Shown in pieces: positions 24,030-32,114 of a DNA stretch of 38,307 nt (position 1 is its first letter; each line of letters starts with the position of its first letter). Origin of the DNA: a virus. Below the pieces are notes generated by a model. The model did no database searches, had not been told where the DNA came from, and worked only from the letters and a program-made list of their open reading frames with translations. The stretch lies in the IMG/VR virus record IMGVR_UViG_3300040801_000904, positions 1 to 38,307 of that record, one strand, 5' to 3'. The translations under genes were made by a program, and so were the position numbers.

Positions 24030-26179
24030 AAGTACTAAGTTTAGATACAGAAACGAGTATACAATCAGACCATTGGGGTGCGGATGCTCGTTGTCCTGAT
24101 AATGACTTTTATACCGTTATCATGGCGGACAAGCCTGATAATGTGTCAATTTGTCACGAATTGACAGGTTTTTCCCGACAACTACCTGACCCAGTGTGTT
24201 CCAATTTGGAACAAATGGGAAAGGGCGATTTAATTATTGGTGTAAATCTTGGATTTGACCTGAGGTTAATGTGGAACCATAACAACGAATTAAGAGATTT
24301 CTTTGTCAGAGGCGGGCAGGTCTGGGATTGTCAATGTGCGGAATATATTCTTACAGCACAACAACATTGCTTTGCATCATTAGGTGAGTTACAAGAGAAG
24401 TATCTAGGACACAAACAAAAAGTCGATAGAATTAGTCGGTTATATCAAAAGAAAATAGGTGCGGATAAAATCTTACAAGCACGAACAAGGTGCCCCCGTC
24501 TCTTTGCTCTGTATGAAAAATACTGCAAGCTCGATGGTGTTACACCGTTAAAAATATTTAAAAAACAATACATTAGGGCTAAAAAGGAAGGTATGCTTGA
24601 TATTGTCATGCTCTATCAAGATTATTTAGCCAGTTTGATAAATATGTCATCAACGGGTATCCATCTTGACACCGAGAAAATTGGTGAGCTACGGATACAG
24701 TACGAAAAGAAATATATCGAATATCTTGAAAAAGCACAAGATAAACTCAAAGACGTTTGGACTGATGAACGCCTGCCAGAATTCAATGTCAACAGTAATG
24801 ACCACAAGTCAGCCGCGCTATTTGGTGGTATGATTAAAAACAAAATACGAGAACATGTAGGACAATACAAAAACGGTAAAGACAAATTTAAATTTGTTGA
24901 GTATAATATACCAGTTGTGGGGCTAGGCGTTGACACTAAGCTAACCGAAGAAAGTAGAAAAGAAGGGGTTTACAAGACGGACACGCACGTTATTGAACGT
25001 ATATTACATGAATCAAATAACAATAATGCTATTGAATACTGTAAGTACCAAAAAGAAGCAATGTCATACAAAAAGACAATCTCAACGTATCTTGATGGGT
25101 TTGAGCGTGTCGCTGTCGACGGTGTGTTGTATCCAAACTTTAACAATTGTCAGACAGTGACAGGGCGATTATCATCGTCTAACCCTAACAATCAGAACGT
25201 TTCTAAGCGAAATAAGTTTGGCAAAGACTTACACAGTTTGTTTATTGCCCTACCTGGCTGGGTATGTGTGCAGATAGATTACTCACAGCTTGAAATATTT
25301 GTGCTCGCATGGTTGTCTAATGATAAGAAGCTAAGAGAAGATTTATTAAATGGGGTTGACCTTCACTGTGTGCGCCTATCGTATTACGTTGATAAAACAT
25401 ATGATGAGCTGATACAACTGTGTAAAGTGGACGCTGACCCTTATTGGGTTGGGCTACGGACTGCCGCTAAGATTGTATCCTACCAATCAGCTTACGGGGC
25501 TATGCCTAAAAAAATCAGCCAATCATCTGGGCTTGATGTTGAGACAGTCGAAACTATATTTGAAAAAGAAAAACAAAATTACTCAAATGCTGCACAACTT
25601 GGTGACACTGTCCGACAAACAGCGGAACGCAGTAAGAAACTAAGTTATGGGCAAAATATCCCGTACGTGATGAAAAAGGGCAAGAATGGGTCGCGTATTG
25701 ACAAAAATGGCGTGGAATTACTCCCAATATTTGACAAAGCAGGTAACGTAGTATATAATGATAATTATGTAAGAATGGTGGGATATTGGCAAAGCCCTAC
25801 TAATAAAAAATACCATTTTCTTGAGAATGGACGACGGCTACGCAACGGTGATGTTAGTCAAGGTGTATCATTTACACAGACTAAAAACTACCCTATGCAA
25901 GGGAGTGCAGCAGATATACAAGGAGCAACAACAGCAGAGCTTTTAAAAGCTTGCCTGACAAGACCAGATAAAATCAAGATGATTAATGAGGTCCACGATT
26001 CAAAATGGTTCTATATTAGAGAGGACGAGAAAGATGTGATAATACCGTGGATTGTTGGTGTTATGGAAGACATACCAAAGGTATTTTTAAGAAGGTTTGG
26101 TATCCACGTACCATTTAAGTTCCCCGTTGATGTTGAGATTGGGGAAGATTTTGCAAACATGCAGGAGTATAAAGTATGA
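24026..26179 (+). CDS. DNA polymerase, family A, with 3'-5' exonuclease
   Basis: A 717-aa T7/PolI-type polymerase. Exonuclease motifs: D7/E9 (SLDTETS), N74-D78 (GVNLGFDLR) and Y166-D170 (YCKLD). Polymerase motif A has D418 (QIDYSQLE), motif B runs RTAAKIVSYQSAYG with K482 and Tyr486 at the position of E. coli Phe762, and motif C has H657-D658 (NEVHDS). Tyr at that position, as in T7, raises dideoxynucleotide use and is common in lytic phages. There is no 5'-3' exonuclease domain; RNA primers may be removed by the RNase H proteins at 31344 and 32111. Confidence 0.96.
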   Translation: MKVLSLDTETSIQSDHWGADARCPDNDFYTVIMADKPDNVSICHELTGFSRQLPDPVCSNLEQMGKGDLIIGVNLGFDLRLMWNHNNELRDFFVRGGQVWDCQCAEYILTAQQHCFASLGELQEKYLGHKQKVDRISRLYQKKIGADKILQARTRCPRLFALYEKYCKLDGVTPLKIFKKQYIRAKKEGMLDIVMLYQDYLASLINMSSTGIHLDTEKIGELRIQYEKKYIEYLEKAQDKLKDVWTDERLPEFNVNSNDHKSAALFGGMIKNKIREHVGQYKNGKDKFKFVEYNIPVVGLGVDTKLTEESRKEGVYKTDTHVIERILHESNNNNAIEYCKYQKEAMSYKKTISTYLDGFERVAVDGVLYPNFNNCQTVTGRLSSSNPNNQNVSKRNKFGKDLHSLFIALPGWVCVQIDYSQLEIFVLAWLSNDKKLREDLLNGVDLHCVRLSYYVDKTYDELIQLCKVDADPYWVGLRTAAKIVSYQSAYGAMPKKISQSSGLDVETVETIFEKEKQNYSNAAQLGDTVRQTAERSKKLSYGQNIPYVMKKGKNGSRIDKNGVELLPIFDKAGNVVYNDNYVRMVGYWQSPTNKKYHFLENGRRLRNGDVSQGVSFTQTKNYPMQGSAADIQGATTAELLKACLTRPDKIKMINEVHDSKWFYIREDEKDVIIPWIVGVMEDIPKVFLRRFGIHVPFKFPVDVEIGEDFANMQEYKV

Positions 26180-26721
26180 TATTTAATTTAGTTAAAGTTG
26201 AAACGAAACAAAACGGGCAGTATACTAATATTATCACGACCTTTAAGTCGCAAAAAGGTAAAGAGTTTAAAGTGAGCACAAATGTTGATGCATTAGATGA
26301 GACATCAAAGAAGTTCTTACGTCCTTTGAACGGTCAAAGTGTTGACCTAAAAGTGAATGCTGACGTTAATAAAGACGGTAAATTCTGGTCATTAAATAGT
26401 ATTAGTGAGGCAACACAAGAGCAGCTACAACAAGCTGCTGAAAAGAAAGCTCAATATAATAACAATAAAGGTGGTAGTTATGACAACACAGGCGTAAAAG
26501 TAGGGGCTGCACGTAACCAGGCCATCGCTTACCTAGCCGCTGTAAAAGACAAGTTTAATTTAAACGATGTTGATGAAGCGGCTTATGAAATTCTTGAACG
26601 TCAGGCAGCTATGGAAAAGAATTACAAAGACGGCATCAACCCTTTTGAAGAAGAAACAAAAAACCAACAGGAGCAAGATACACAAGATGCTTTAGAAAAC
26701 GATGATGATGTACCATTTTAG
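26176..26721 (+). CDS. Single-stranded DNA-binding protein candidate
   Basis: A 181-aa protein coupled to the polymerase (ATGA). The N-terminal part (about 1-85) is beta-rich and OB-fold-like; the middle is Gln/Asn-rich and linker-like. The C-terminal tip reads ENDDDVPF (174-181), nearly the DDDIPF tip through which bacterial SSB binds its partners. It would coat single-stranded DNA and could recruit host repair and replication proteins. No direct family match, so the call rests on fold pattern, tail and position. Confidence 0.75.
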   Translation: MIFNLVKVETKQNGQYTNIITTFKSQKGKEFKVSTNVDALDETSKKFLRPLNGQSVDLKVNADVNKDGKFWSLNSISEATQEQLQQAAEKKAQYNNNKGGSYDNTGVKVGAARNQAIAYLAAVKDKFNLNDVDEAAYEILERQAAMEKNYKDGINPFEEETKNQQEQDTQDALENDDDVPF

Positions 26722-26730
26722 AGGTGTAGA

Positions 26731-27153
26731 ATGATTATATACTTAGCAAACCCATATGGATTTTCAAAACAACAACGTAATAAATTGTTACCTGAGTTGG
26801 TTAGTAAATTAGAGTCTTTTGGCCATGAAGTATGGGAACCATTTGAAAGAAACGCTCAAATTGACTTTAATTGTACTGGTTGGCCCTATGATGTAGGGCA
26901 GAAAGATAAAAAAGATGTAGAAAATTGCGATGCAATATTCGCTGTATGTAACGGAAATCCTCCTGATGAAGGTGTTATGATTGAGCTTGGTATGGCGATA
27001 GCTCTCCATAAGAAAATATATTTATTTAGAGATGATTTTAGGAAATGCTCTGATTCGCCAGACTACCCACTTAATTTAATGTTATTTTGTGGATTTTACC
27101 GACATGAGTGGAAAAATAATTATTTCACATCTATAGAGGGTATTAAATTATGA
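26731..27153 (+). CDS. Nucleoside 2-deoxyribosyltransferase-like protein
   Basis: A 140-aa protein of the nucleoside 2-deoxyribosyltransferase family. It has an N-terminal YLANPYGFS, then VENCDAIFAVCNGNPPDEGVMIELGMA with D67, D79/E80 and E85 (likely nucleophile), and FRDDFRKCS followed by NLMLF. It would move deoxyribose between bases, or act as a deoxynucleoside hydrolase, in nucleotide salvage. Neighbours dut and the 27150 gene fit a nucleotide-pool role. Confidence 0.85.
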   Translation: MIIYLANPYGFSKQQRNKLLPELVSKLESFGHEVWEPFERNAQIDFNCTGWPYDVGQKDKKDVENCDAIFAVCNGNPPDEGVMIELGMAIALHKKIYLFRDDFRKCSDSPDYPLNLMLFCGFYRHEWKNNYFTSIEGIKL

Positions 27154-27518
27154 GTATTGATCCAAAACAAGGTGCAGGACAAAAAAAGCAAGGTTTTGAA
27201 GCCCTGCCTCACACAGCAGTCATGCTGCTGGCAAAAGCTTGTCAGAATGGAGCTGATAAATATGGCCCACTCAACTGGCTTGATCTTGATGATGGCACTA
27301 TGTCAACACAGACATATATTAACGCCATTGAACGTCATTGGTTACTGTTTAAAGCTGGCGAAGACATAGCGTCTGATAGTTTGGTACATCATCTTGATCA
27401 TATAATGGCGGGATGTGCTGTGTTTCGAGATGCTATGTTGTTAGGTAAAGTCAACGATGATAGAATTAAGCTGACAGATGAACAGTTAAAAGTGTTAAAA
27501 CAACTAATAGGTGGATAA
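27150..27518 (+). CDS. dATP/dGTP diphosphohydrolase-like protein (DUF5664/MazZ-like)
   Basis: A 122-aa helical protein with the pattern LLAKACQNGADKYGPLNW, YINAIERHWLLFKAGED and DSLVHHLDHIMAGCAVF. This is the signature of the dATP/dGTP diphosphohydrolase N-terminal family, related to MazG. Some members (MazZ) work in 2-aminoadenine phages, but no PurZ is present here. Coupled by ATGA to the preceding gene. Confidence 0.8.
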   Translation: MSIDPKQGAGQKKQGFEALPHTAVMLLAKACQNGADKYGPLNWLDLDDGTMSTQTYINAIERHWLLFKAGEDIASDSLVHHLDHIMAGCAVFRDAMLLGKVNDDRIKLTDEQLKVLKQLIGG

Positions 27519-28292
27519 ATGGGGCATTATTATAAACAAGACGGTTCAGCTTGCTATTTTCAGCCAGATGGTAAAGACACTACTATAAGGCACGCTAGAC
27601 CACAAAAGCTGGTACCTAGTGTGACAGAGGTGTTGAATGTAGCTGCAAGCCCAGGTTTAGCCATATATAAACAAAACCAGCTTCTTGACTCGGTGATTCG
27701 TTACAACCCCAGCAAATTCTGGAGTTTAGACGAGGTGTCGGACGAGCAGCAAAAATGGCGTAAGACAGTTGTTGCTATGTCAAAACAGCACGCGGAGAAG
27801 GCGGCCGCTGAGGGCAAGAAAGTTCATGATATGCTTGAACGTTGGTTCAAAGGGGAACACGTATATGAGGCCAGAAAACTCGTCCTATACGTTATGGAGT
27901 GCTTCGAGGAAAACGGCCTACCGTTAAAAGGGTGGGTTGCAGAAAAAAGCTTTGCCTCACCATTAGGTTTTGGCGGGTGTGTTGACTTACATCACCCAGA
28001 GGCTAGAATTATTCTTGATTTTAAGACAAAGAGCAACGACAACTTTAGCAAGGCTAGAGCTTATGAAAGTCATCATATGCAGACGGCTGCTTATGCTGTA
28101 GGGTTATTTGCCAATGGGGCGTTAGAGATCGGTGATCTAGGTTCTGTAAAAAGATATAACTTATTCATTAATAAAGATAATTTTAATGAAATGAAATTGA
28201 CAGAAAGCACAGACTTTGACAAAGATTGGAAAATGTATTATAATTTACTTGAGTATTGGAAATTAGTTAAGAATTATGACGGGAGTTTTTGA
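27519..28292 (+). CDS. PD-(D/E)XK exonuclease, Cas4/RecB-like
   Basis: A 257-aa nuclease with H103 (GKKVHDMLE), D156 (GFGGCVDLHH), the core D167-x-K169 (IILDFKTK) and Q188-x3-Y192 (HMQTAAYAV), the RecB-family order. It starts next to the preceding stop. It may act in recombination or in degrading host DNA; no Cys cluster of Cas4 type is visible, so a plain RecB-like exonuclease is more likely. Confidence 0.88.
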   Translation: MGHYYKQDGSACYFQPDGKDTTIRHARPQKLVPSVTEVLNVAASPGLAIYKQNQLLDSVIRYNPSKFWSLDEVSDEQQKWRKTVVAMSKQHAEKAAAEGKKVHDMLERWFKGEHVYEARKLVLYVMECFEENGLPLKGWVAEKSFASPLGFGGCVDLHHPEARIILDFKTKSNDNFSKARAYESHHMQTAAYAVGLFANGALEIGDLGSVKRYNLFINKDNFNEMKLTESTDFDKDWKMYYNLLEYWKLVKNYDGSF

Positions 28293-28293
28293 A

Positions 28294-28551
28294 ATGGCAA
28301 AATGTTTGAATGAAGCAATAAAACGCTATTACGATGAAAATAGTGTAACTTTACCTGAGTTTGTCCAGTGGGCGGAGTATGTCCATATAAACGACTCACA
28401 AGCGGCTATTCAACAAGCTATTGAACAGGCATATGCTAAGGGCTTGTCGTTAGGGTATCAAGCCGGCTACAAAGACGCTAAGGACGAATGGTGGCGTGAG
28501 CAAGACAAAGAAATAACAAAATTAGTGCGAGGTGCTGGTGAAAAAGACTAA
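28294..28551 (+). CDS. Hypothetical helical protein, 85 aa
   Basis: ATG 28294, two bases after the exonuclease stop and 8 nt after GGGAG, is preferred over an in-frame ATG at 28276. It is rich in Ala, Gln and Glu and probably helical (AAIQQAIEQAYAKGLSLGYQAGYKDAKDEW). No family recognised. Confidence 0.6.
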   Translation: MAKCLNEAIKRYYDENSVTLPEFVQWAEYVHINDSQAAIQQAIEQAYAKGLSLGYQAGYKDAKDEWWREQDKEITKLVRGAGEKD

Positions 28552-28888
28552 AGCGGGGGGTACTTGGACAAGTGCTCGATATTTTAGCTTCATACGTAGT
28601 GCTTTACGCAGAGCTTTTGTTAAATACCCTGTTAGGTATCAGGCTTTAGAAAAAGCCCGCAGACTCTCAGAATTGAGTGATAAACGCACAAAGTGGGAGT
28701 ATCAGTGCAATCATTGTAAAAAATGGTTTAAGCAAAAGGATATTCAAGTAGATCATATCAAAGAATGTGGGAGCTTAAAGACTTACAGAGATTTACCTCG
28801 ATTTGTTAAGACGTTGTTTTGTGAAGCTGGGAACTTGCAAGTGCTGTGTAAACCGTGCCACAAGGGTAAAACATATGAGAAAAAATAA
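28538..28888 (+). CDS. HNH endonuclease
   Basis: About 116 aa from GTG 28538, with GAGG six bases upstream (an earlier GTG is at 28532). A basic N-terminal part is followed by an HNH fold with CNHC, QVDHIKECGS and CKPCHKG zinc and catalytic motifs. It may be a homing-type nuclease or part of the DNA-processing set; inserted between two small unknown genes with overlaps on both sides. Confidence 0.88.
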   Translation: MKKTKAGGTWTSARYFSFIRSALRRAFVKYPVRYQALEKARRLSELSDKRTKWEYQCNHCKKWFKQKDIQVDHIKECGSLKTYRDLPRFVKTLFCEAGNLQVLCKPCHKGKTYEKK

Positions 28889-29024
28889 AAGAGCGCGATT
28901 TGCGTGGGCGGAGCGCAGTATTAAATGCTATTTAAAAAGTTTAAACGAGATGATAGTCGATACTGGTATTAAATTGAAATTAGTGAAAACTAGTGAGGAT
29001 GGTAAAAATGGCAAAACCGATTGA
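28875..29024 (+). CDS. Small basic protein, 49 aa
   Basis: ATG 28875 overlaps the HNH gene by 14 bp. Very basic (MRKNKRARFAWAERSIK), possibly nucleic-acid binding. No family recognised. Confidence 0.5.
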   Translation: MRKNKRARFAWAERSIKCYLKSLNEMIVDTGIKLKLVKTSEDGKNGKTD

Positions 29025-29358
29025 GGAACACATAAGGTTTTTGGGTGGCGAAGTACCTAAGAAAGATATAAACGTAACATTACATTACCAAAATAACGAT
29101 GGGTATTATGATTGTGAAATTCACTACGACGGTATACCCGTTGCGTATTTTGACACATCAGGTGGAGGCATTGTCGCTATAGTGTTTGAGCTACATTATT
29201 ACACTAGAAAGAACAAGCAATTCTGGGATAATTTACGAAACGCTAACGCAGAGGTGTTAAGAGATATCCAGTATTTAGAATCAAAAGGCGTTGACTTTGA
29301 CGTTAAAGAAAGGCACACAAAACAATACTGTATCAAACTAGAGCAAGGATTTTACTAA
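29008..29358 (+). CDS. Hypothetical protein, 116 aa
   Basis: ATG 29008, nine bases after GAGG, is preferred over GTG 28993 and ATG 28999. Beta-alpha pattern with a Gly-rich segment FDTSGGGIVAIVF. Stop and the next ATG overlap by one base. Not recognised. Confidence 0.6.
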   Translation: MAKPIEEHIRFLGGEVPKKDINVTLHYQNNDGYYDCEIHYDGIPVAYFDTSGGGIVAIVFELHYYTRKNKQFWDNLRNANAEVLRDIQYLESKGVDFDVKERHTKQYCIKLEQGFY

Positions 29359-30119
29359 TGGTTAAGCATTTATTTATACCGGACGTACAAGCGAAAGCTG
29401 GTGTGCCTTTAGAACATCTTGCTTGGATTGGCCAGTACATTGTTGATAAACAGCCCGAGGTTATTGTTAATATTGGGGATTTCGCTGATATGCCAAGTCT
29501 ATCAAGCTACGATAAAGGGAAGCTTAATTTCGAGGGTAGACGATATAAAAAAGACATAGCGGCTGTAGAGCTTGCTATGGATACACTATTACAGCCGTTG
29601 CGTGAATACAACGCAAAAAAGCGTAAAAATAAAGAAAAACAGTATAAACCTAGAATGGTGTTGACACTTGGTAATCATGAAGAAAGAATAAAACGTGCTG
29701 TAAACGATTCCAGCGAGCTAGAGGGTTTAATTAGTTATAACGACTTGCCATATAACGATTGGGAGGTGTACGATTTCTTAGAACCAGTTTTTGTCGACGG
29801 GGTTTGTTATTGCCATTACATGGCCAATCCTATGAGTGGCAGACCTTATGGGGGTATGGCTAGCACAATACTCAAAAACGTTGGCCATAGTTTTGTCGTA
29901 GGGCATGCGCAAAAACTTGAAGTGGCAACAAGGCATTTAATTACTAATGAGCAACAATGGGGCATTATAGCTGGGGCGTGCTATCTTCACAATGAAGATT
30001 ATAAAGGGTACCAAGGTAATAACCACTGGCGTGGTATAATCATGCTACACAGAGTGCAAAACGGCAGTTTTGACCCCTGTTTTATTTCACTAGATTATTT
30101 GAGGGATAAATATGCGTAG
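29358..30119 (+). CDS. Calcineurin-like metallophosphoesterase
   Basis: A 253-aa phosphoesterase with the family's metal motifs in order: IPDVQ (D9), NIGDFADM, LGNHEERI and GHAQK. The usual order D-x-H / GD / GNHE / H-x / GH-x is partly visible; the first His is replaced by Gln (IPDVQAK). It may dephosphorylate nucleotides, DNA ends or proteins. Directly precedes a 57-aa gene and overlaps it. Confidence 0.85.
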   Translation: MVKHLFIPDVQAKAGVPLEHLAWIGQYIVDKQPEVIVNIGDFADMPSLSSYDKGKLNFEGRRYKKDIAAVELAMDTLLQPLREYNAKKRKNKEKQYKPRMVLTLGNHEERIKRAVNDSSELEGLISYNDLPYNDWEVYDFLEPVFVDGVCYCHYMANPMSGRPYGGMASTILKNVGHSFVVGHAQKLEVATRHLITNEQQWGIIAGACYLHNEDYKGYQGNNHWRGIIMLHRVQNGSFDPCFISLDYLRDKYA

Positions 30120-30285
30120 TATTTTACACATAGATTACATGATAGATTTTGAAAAAGATGTTGACGAGGATTTACGCAACGAATTTAATGACAAGGTGTT
30201 TGAATTGGTAGAAAGTTTTGGCGCGACTTGCTGCGGTATGTCGAGATTATTTACTGAAAATGAATGGTTAAATCACGATGAGTAG
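30112..30285 (+). CDS. Small acidic protein, 57 aa
   Basis: ATG 30112 with GAGGG seven bases upstream overlaps both neighbours (8 bp each). The product is acidic and has a Cys-Cys pair (GATCCGMS). Overlap on both sides makes translation likely. No family recognised. Confidence 0.6.
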   Translation: MRSILHIDYMIDFEKDVDEDLRNEFNDKVFELVESFGATCCGMSRLFTENEWLNHDE

Positions 30286-30877
30286 GTATGCAATTTGTGA
30301 TGGGTCTTTAGTAGACATTGAAACAATGAATTTTAATGTGGGTATAGACATTATTGCTCACCATTTAGCAAAAATTAACCGCTTTAACGGAGCTCTCCCA
30401 CTTGATGTCAATTATAGCGTTGCAGAGCATTGCTTAAACCTATGTGATTACTTTTTAGAACATACACAGACCAGAGAAAAATTAGAACAAAAACAACTGG
30501 ATTACAAAAAAGTTGCGTTGCTCGCTTTGTTACATGATGCAAGCGAAGCCTATGTAGGGGATATGGTGAGCCCACTAAAAGCGTTCTGCCCAGATTATCA
30601 GAGGATTGAGACTAGAGTATATGGTGAAATTCTATCAGAGCTGTGGCCTCATTGTTCTATCAATGATGAGTTTGCTAAAACCACTGAGTTGGTTCATAAA
30701 GCTGATAAACAGATACTGCTTGATGAAGTTGCGTGTATTATACCTAACAAACTAGAAATTTATCAAAAAGAATTGCCGAAAACAAAGGCTTTACAGTGGA
30801 GAATTTATTACAATTACAAACCATCATATGTAAAAAATTTATATATAAAACGCTATAAAGAGTTGACATCTTTTTAA
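30278..30877 (+). CDS. HD-domain phosphohydrolase (YfbR/DatZ-like)
   Basis: A 199-aa HD-superfamily protein with H51 (SVAEH), H86-D87 (LLHDASEAYVGD) and a late D (HKADKQILLDE). The N-terminal IIAHHLAKINRFNG and PLKAFC near residue 99 match the branch containing 5'-deoxynucleotidase YfbR and phage dATP triphosphohydrolases (DatZ). It would cleave deoxynucleotides. Its substrate cannot be fixed from sequence. Last gene of the replication operon; a new promoter overlaps its 3' end. Confidence 0.88.
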   Translation: MSRYAICDGSLVDIETMNFNVGIDIIAHHLAKINRFNGALPLDVNYSVAEHCLNLCDYFLEHTQTREKLEQKQLDYKKVALLALLHDASEAYVGDMVSPLKAFCPDYQRIETRVYGEILSELWPHCSINDEFAKTTELVHKADKQILLDEVACIIPNKLEIYQKELPKTKALQWRIYYNYKPSYVKNLYIKRYKELTSF

Positions 30878-30891
30878 AGTTGTACTATTAT
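30863..30891 (+). promoter_or_regulatory. Promoter TTGACA-17-TATTAT
   Basis: TTGACA at 30863-30868 and TATTAT at 30886-30891, spacer 17 nt, inside the 3' end of the HD gene. It would serve the run of very small genes from 30923. Confidence 0.75.
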
Positions 30892-30922
30892 TTATATAAG
30901 AGGATAGAAAAAAGGCAGCATC

Positions 30923-31021
30923 ATGGCAATTTTATTTATTTTAGCAATTATAGGAGTAATTTTTCACGATTACATAACTTTAACATATAAAAGACGGGGC
31001 AAAAGAGGAAGATGTTTGTAA
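30923..31021 (+). CDS. Small membrane protein, 32 aa
   Basis: First gene after the promoter at 30863. One hydrophobic segment (ILFILAIIGVIF) followed by a basic tail (KRRGKRGR). Overlaps the next ATG. Not recognised. Confidence 0.5.
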   Translation: MAILFILAIIGVIFHDYITLTYKRRGKRGRCL

Positions 31022-31131
31022 TATTAATGATTATTATAGGGTTTTTTGTGGTACTAGGGTTGTCTGAATATATCCAGTACCGAAAATGGGTTAAGCACCA
31101 CAAACCAGGAGAAGGAAATGACAATTTTTAA
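31012..31131 (+). CDS. Small membrane protein, 39 aa
   Basis: One hydrophobic segment (FVILMIIIGFFVVLGL) and a basic tail. Overlaps both neighbours. A pair of adjacent tiny membrane proteins after an early-type promoter could act on the host envelope or exclusion; inference only. Confidence 0.5.
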   Translation: MFVILMIIIGFFVVLGLSEYIQYRKWVKHHKPGEGNDNF

Positions 31132-31294
31132 GGCGAGAGATGGCAGAGCAAGATCTTATGAAGATTGGTGGCTTGAGGCGTATAATTTTTACAACGATAT
31201 TGATCCTAGTGGTAAAATAGTTAAAATGCCGCACGATTGGTGGCGAAGGTGGGTTGTAGTACTTGGTATTGAGAAAATGGAGGTAAACAAATGA
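31118..31294 (+). CDS. Small Trp-rich protein, 58 aa
   Basis: ATG 31118 with AGGA upstream; contains two WW pairs (EDWWLEAYNF and PHDWWRRWVV). Overlaps its neighbours by 14 and 4 bp. No family recognised. Confidence 0.55.
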   Translation: MTIFKARDGRARSYEDWWLEAYNFYNDIDPSGKIVKMPHDWWRRWVVVLGIEKMEVNK

Positions 31295-31347
31295 GCATTG
31301 AAGAAGCTGTCGAAATACTAAAAAAATTTGCAAAAGGTGAGGTATGA
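31291..31347 (+). CDS. Possible 18-aa peptide
   Basis: ATGA at 31291 opens an 18-codon frame (MSIEEAVEILKKFAKGEV) preceded by GGAGG and ending over the next ATG. It may only couple translation to the RNase H gene. Confidence 0.3.
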   Translation: MSIEEAVEILKKFAKGEV

Positions 31348-31694
31348 TGATTTACTGTGATGGGAGTTATAATCAATATACTGGTGATGCATCGGTTGGT
31401 GTTACTTACTACAATATAAGTAAGCGTGTTAATGCTTCAAATAGCTTTGAAGCTGAACTCTTAGCAATTTACCAAGCTTTGCTTATTTGCAAGTGTGGCA
31501 CAACTATTGTGACAGACTGTAAAAACTTACAAGAGATTTTATGTAATTACGTGCCAAGACAATCGCCCTATCCATTGTCAAAAGTGTACTCATTAATGAA
31601 ATTTAAAAAATGTGACGTGGTATATATGCCAAGAACAAACCCAGGCATGAAAAAAGCTGATAGGTTGGCGACACAAGTAGGGGGAGCAGAGTAA
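31344..31694 (+). CDS. RNase H-like protein 1
   Basis: 116 aa with the RNase HI active-site order: D in IYCDGSYN, E in FEAELLAIYQAL, D in IVTDCKNL and D in KKADRLAT. It would cut RNA in RNA-DNA hybrids, for example Okazaki primers, which the phage polymerase lacks a 5'-3' exonuclease to remove. Start ATG 31344 or 31347. A diverged paralogue follows at 32111. Confidence 0.85.
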   Translation: MMIYCDGSYNQYTGDASVGVTYYNISKRVNASNSFEAELLAIYQALLICKCGTTIVTDCKNLQEILCNYVPRQSPYPLSKVYSLMKFKKCDVVYMPRTNPGMKKADRLATQVGGAE

Positions 31695-31915
31695 TGTTTG
31701 ATGACGAAATGTTTATAGTAGACCAACAGGCCTCAATTCCTGCGGATATAGAGGCATTATGCCGTTGTCGCGCACATTTATCAGATTGTTCAATGTTGCT
31801 ACTACTACTAGATGAGATTATCGCTATAGAGCTTAAAATAGCTCGTATAGCAAGCAAAAAAGCGTTAAAAAACCTTGAAGGTGAGGTCACAACACTAAAA
31901 CCAGTGGGAAAATAG
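31694..31915 (+). CDS. Hypothetical protein, 73 aa
   Basis: Overlaps the RNase H stop by one base. Acidic N terminus, then a Leu-rich helical stretch (SMLLLLLDEIIAIELKIARIA). Not recognised; lies between the two RNase H genes. Confidence 0.6.
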   Translation: MFDDEMFIVDQQASIPADIEALCRCRAHLSDCSMLLLLLDEIIAIELKIARIASKKALKNLEGEVTTLKPVGK

Positions 31916-31916
31916 T

Positions 31917-32114
31917 ATGGAAGTTTTAGTCAGTCGCTTAGATGGCGACCTAGATATGATTGTATATAATGATGAACTGGGATTTTTTGGGCGTGTGGGT
32001 GTTGCTGTTGACGATGTAGGTAATATGTTTGGCGGTGTACAGGTCGATAAACAAAAAACTTGTATCGTTTTTATTAACGGCTTGTTTATTGAAGGCTGGG
32101 AGCTAGTACGATGA
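31917..32114 (+). CDS. Hypothetical protein, 65 aa
   Basis: Beta-rich small protein ending CIVFINGLFIEGWELVR, coupled to the second RNase H gene (4-bp overlap). Not recognised. Confidence 0.6.
   Translation: MEVLVSRLDGDLDMIVYNDELGFFGRVGVAVDDVGNMFGGVQVDKQKTCIVFINGLFIEGWELVR

Noticed and set aside
26731-30877. A complete 2-aminoadenine (Z) genome system
   Set aside because: No PurZ (succinoaminodeoxyadenylate synthase) gene is present anywhere in the window.
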